Source: an uncultured Eubacteriales bacterium (lineage in GTDB: Bacteria; Bacillota; Clostridia; Christensenellales; Aristaeellaceae). Taken from it: 5,897 bases of DNA. A program made the position numbers and the translations under genes. Positions 5,767-5,897 of the stretch are shown in pieces; within the stretch, counting starts at the first letter, position 1; each line of letters starts with the position of its first letter. The stretch lies in assembly GCA_900553265.1 (NCBI GenBank), contig USDD01000127.1:1-5897 (forward strand). Reading direction: 5' to 3'. A model generated the notes under the pieces. The model did not search any database. It had not been told where the DNA came from and saw only the letters and a list, made by a program, of their open reading frames with translations.

Positions 5767-5897
5767 TGCCGCGTCAAAATCTTTGATTTTGCCGTCGGCA
5801 GTTTCGCCTTTGGCGAAACCTGAAAACCCTTTGGGTTTTCAGCCTCGCAGATTTTGCTAGGATTTCTTCGAAATCCCCGGGCGCAAAATCTGCAAGG
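5767..5897. repeat. Cluster of perfect hairpins, REP/BIME-like or structured RNA, running off the window
   Basis: No gene is visible in this stretch. Consecutive inverted repeats fill it. H1 is CAAAATC/GATTTTG (5775-5781, 5785-5791) with loop TTT, inside an outer TGCCG/CGGCA pair (5767-5771, 5796-5800). H2 is GTTTCGCC/GGCGAAAC (5801-5808, 5812-5819) with loop TTT. H3 is a 10-bp stem, CTGAAAACCC/GGGTTTTCAG (5820-5829, 5833-5842), with loop TTT. H4 is GGATTTC/GAAATCC (5860-5866, 5870-5876) with loop TTC. H4 sits inside H5, an 11-bp stem GCAGATTTTGC/GCAAAATCTGC (5847-5857, 5883-5893). All inner loops have the form C-TTY-G. The arms are perfect, there is no T-run after any stem, and the cluster may continue past 5897. 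It could be an intergenic palindromic repeat, a MITE-like element or a folded RNA; the sequence alone does not decide. Confidence 0.75.

Noticed and set aside
4524..5777. 417-codon open frame on the minus strand
   Set aside because: It is antisense to the lysozyme-like gene, runs through the hairpin and the promoter-proximal leader, and is Gly/His/Val-rich without any domain.
5718..5897. CRISPR array or tandem repeat
   Set aside because: The hairpin stems differ in sequence and there are no equal-length spacers. These are inverted, not direct, repeats.

Overview
The window looks like a chromosomal piece of a GC-rich Firmicute, probably a gut-type Clostridia lineage. I infer this from GC-rich coding sequence beside AT-rich promoter gaps, strong GGGAGG-type Shine-Dalgarno sites, sigma-A-like promoters close to consensus, and a secreted SH3b/phage-tail-lysozyme cell-wall enzyme of a kind common in that group. 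No species can be named from the sequence. There are four protein genes and no tRNA, rRNA, CRISPR array or transposase.

Layout: (1) 1-1364, minus strand: the N-terminal two thirds of a membrane ion-pumping pyrophosphatase (hppA), cut by the window edge. (2) 1365-1590: a gap with an intrinsic terminator for the upstream operon and two candidate hppA promoters. (3) 1591-2922, minus: a phosphomannomutase/phosphoglucomutase-type enzyme. (4) 2919-4385, minus: an FGGY sugar kinase resembling D-ribulokinase/xylulokinase, overlapping the mutase gene by 4 bases (ATGA), so the two form a translationally coupled operon. (5) 4386-4553: a divergent promoter region with one near-consensus promoter facing each way. 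(6) 4554-5717, plus: a secreted protein with a signal peptide, three SH3b repeats and a C-terminal phage-tail-lysozyme domain. (7) 5718-5897: no gene, but a dense run of perfect hairpins, several with the same C-TTY-G triloop, reaching the window edge.

How the genes fit together: the kinase and mutase would make and rearrange sugar phosphates, possibly feeding nucleotide-sugar and envelope synthesis. Those pathways release pyrophosphate, which the pump could use to energise the membrane. The lysozyme-like protein would act outside the cell on peptidoglycan. The functional link between the genes is inference; only the kinase-mutase coupling is visible in the sequence.

The least explained parts are the hairpin cluster after the lysozyme gene, the altered signature loop of the pyrophosphatase, and a similar motif at the -10 box of the kinase promoter and at one hppA promoter candidate. 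I found no convincing new multi-gene system.
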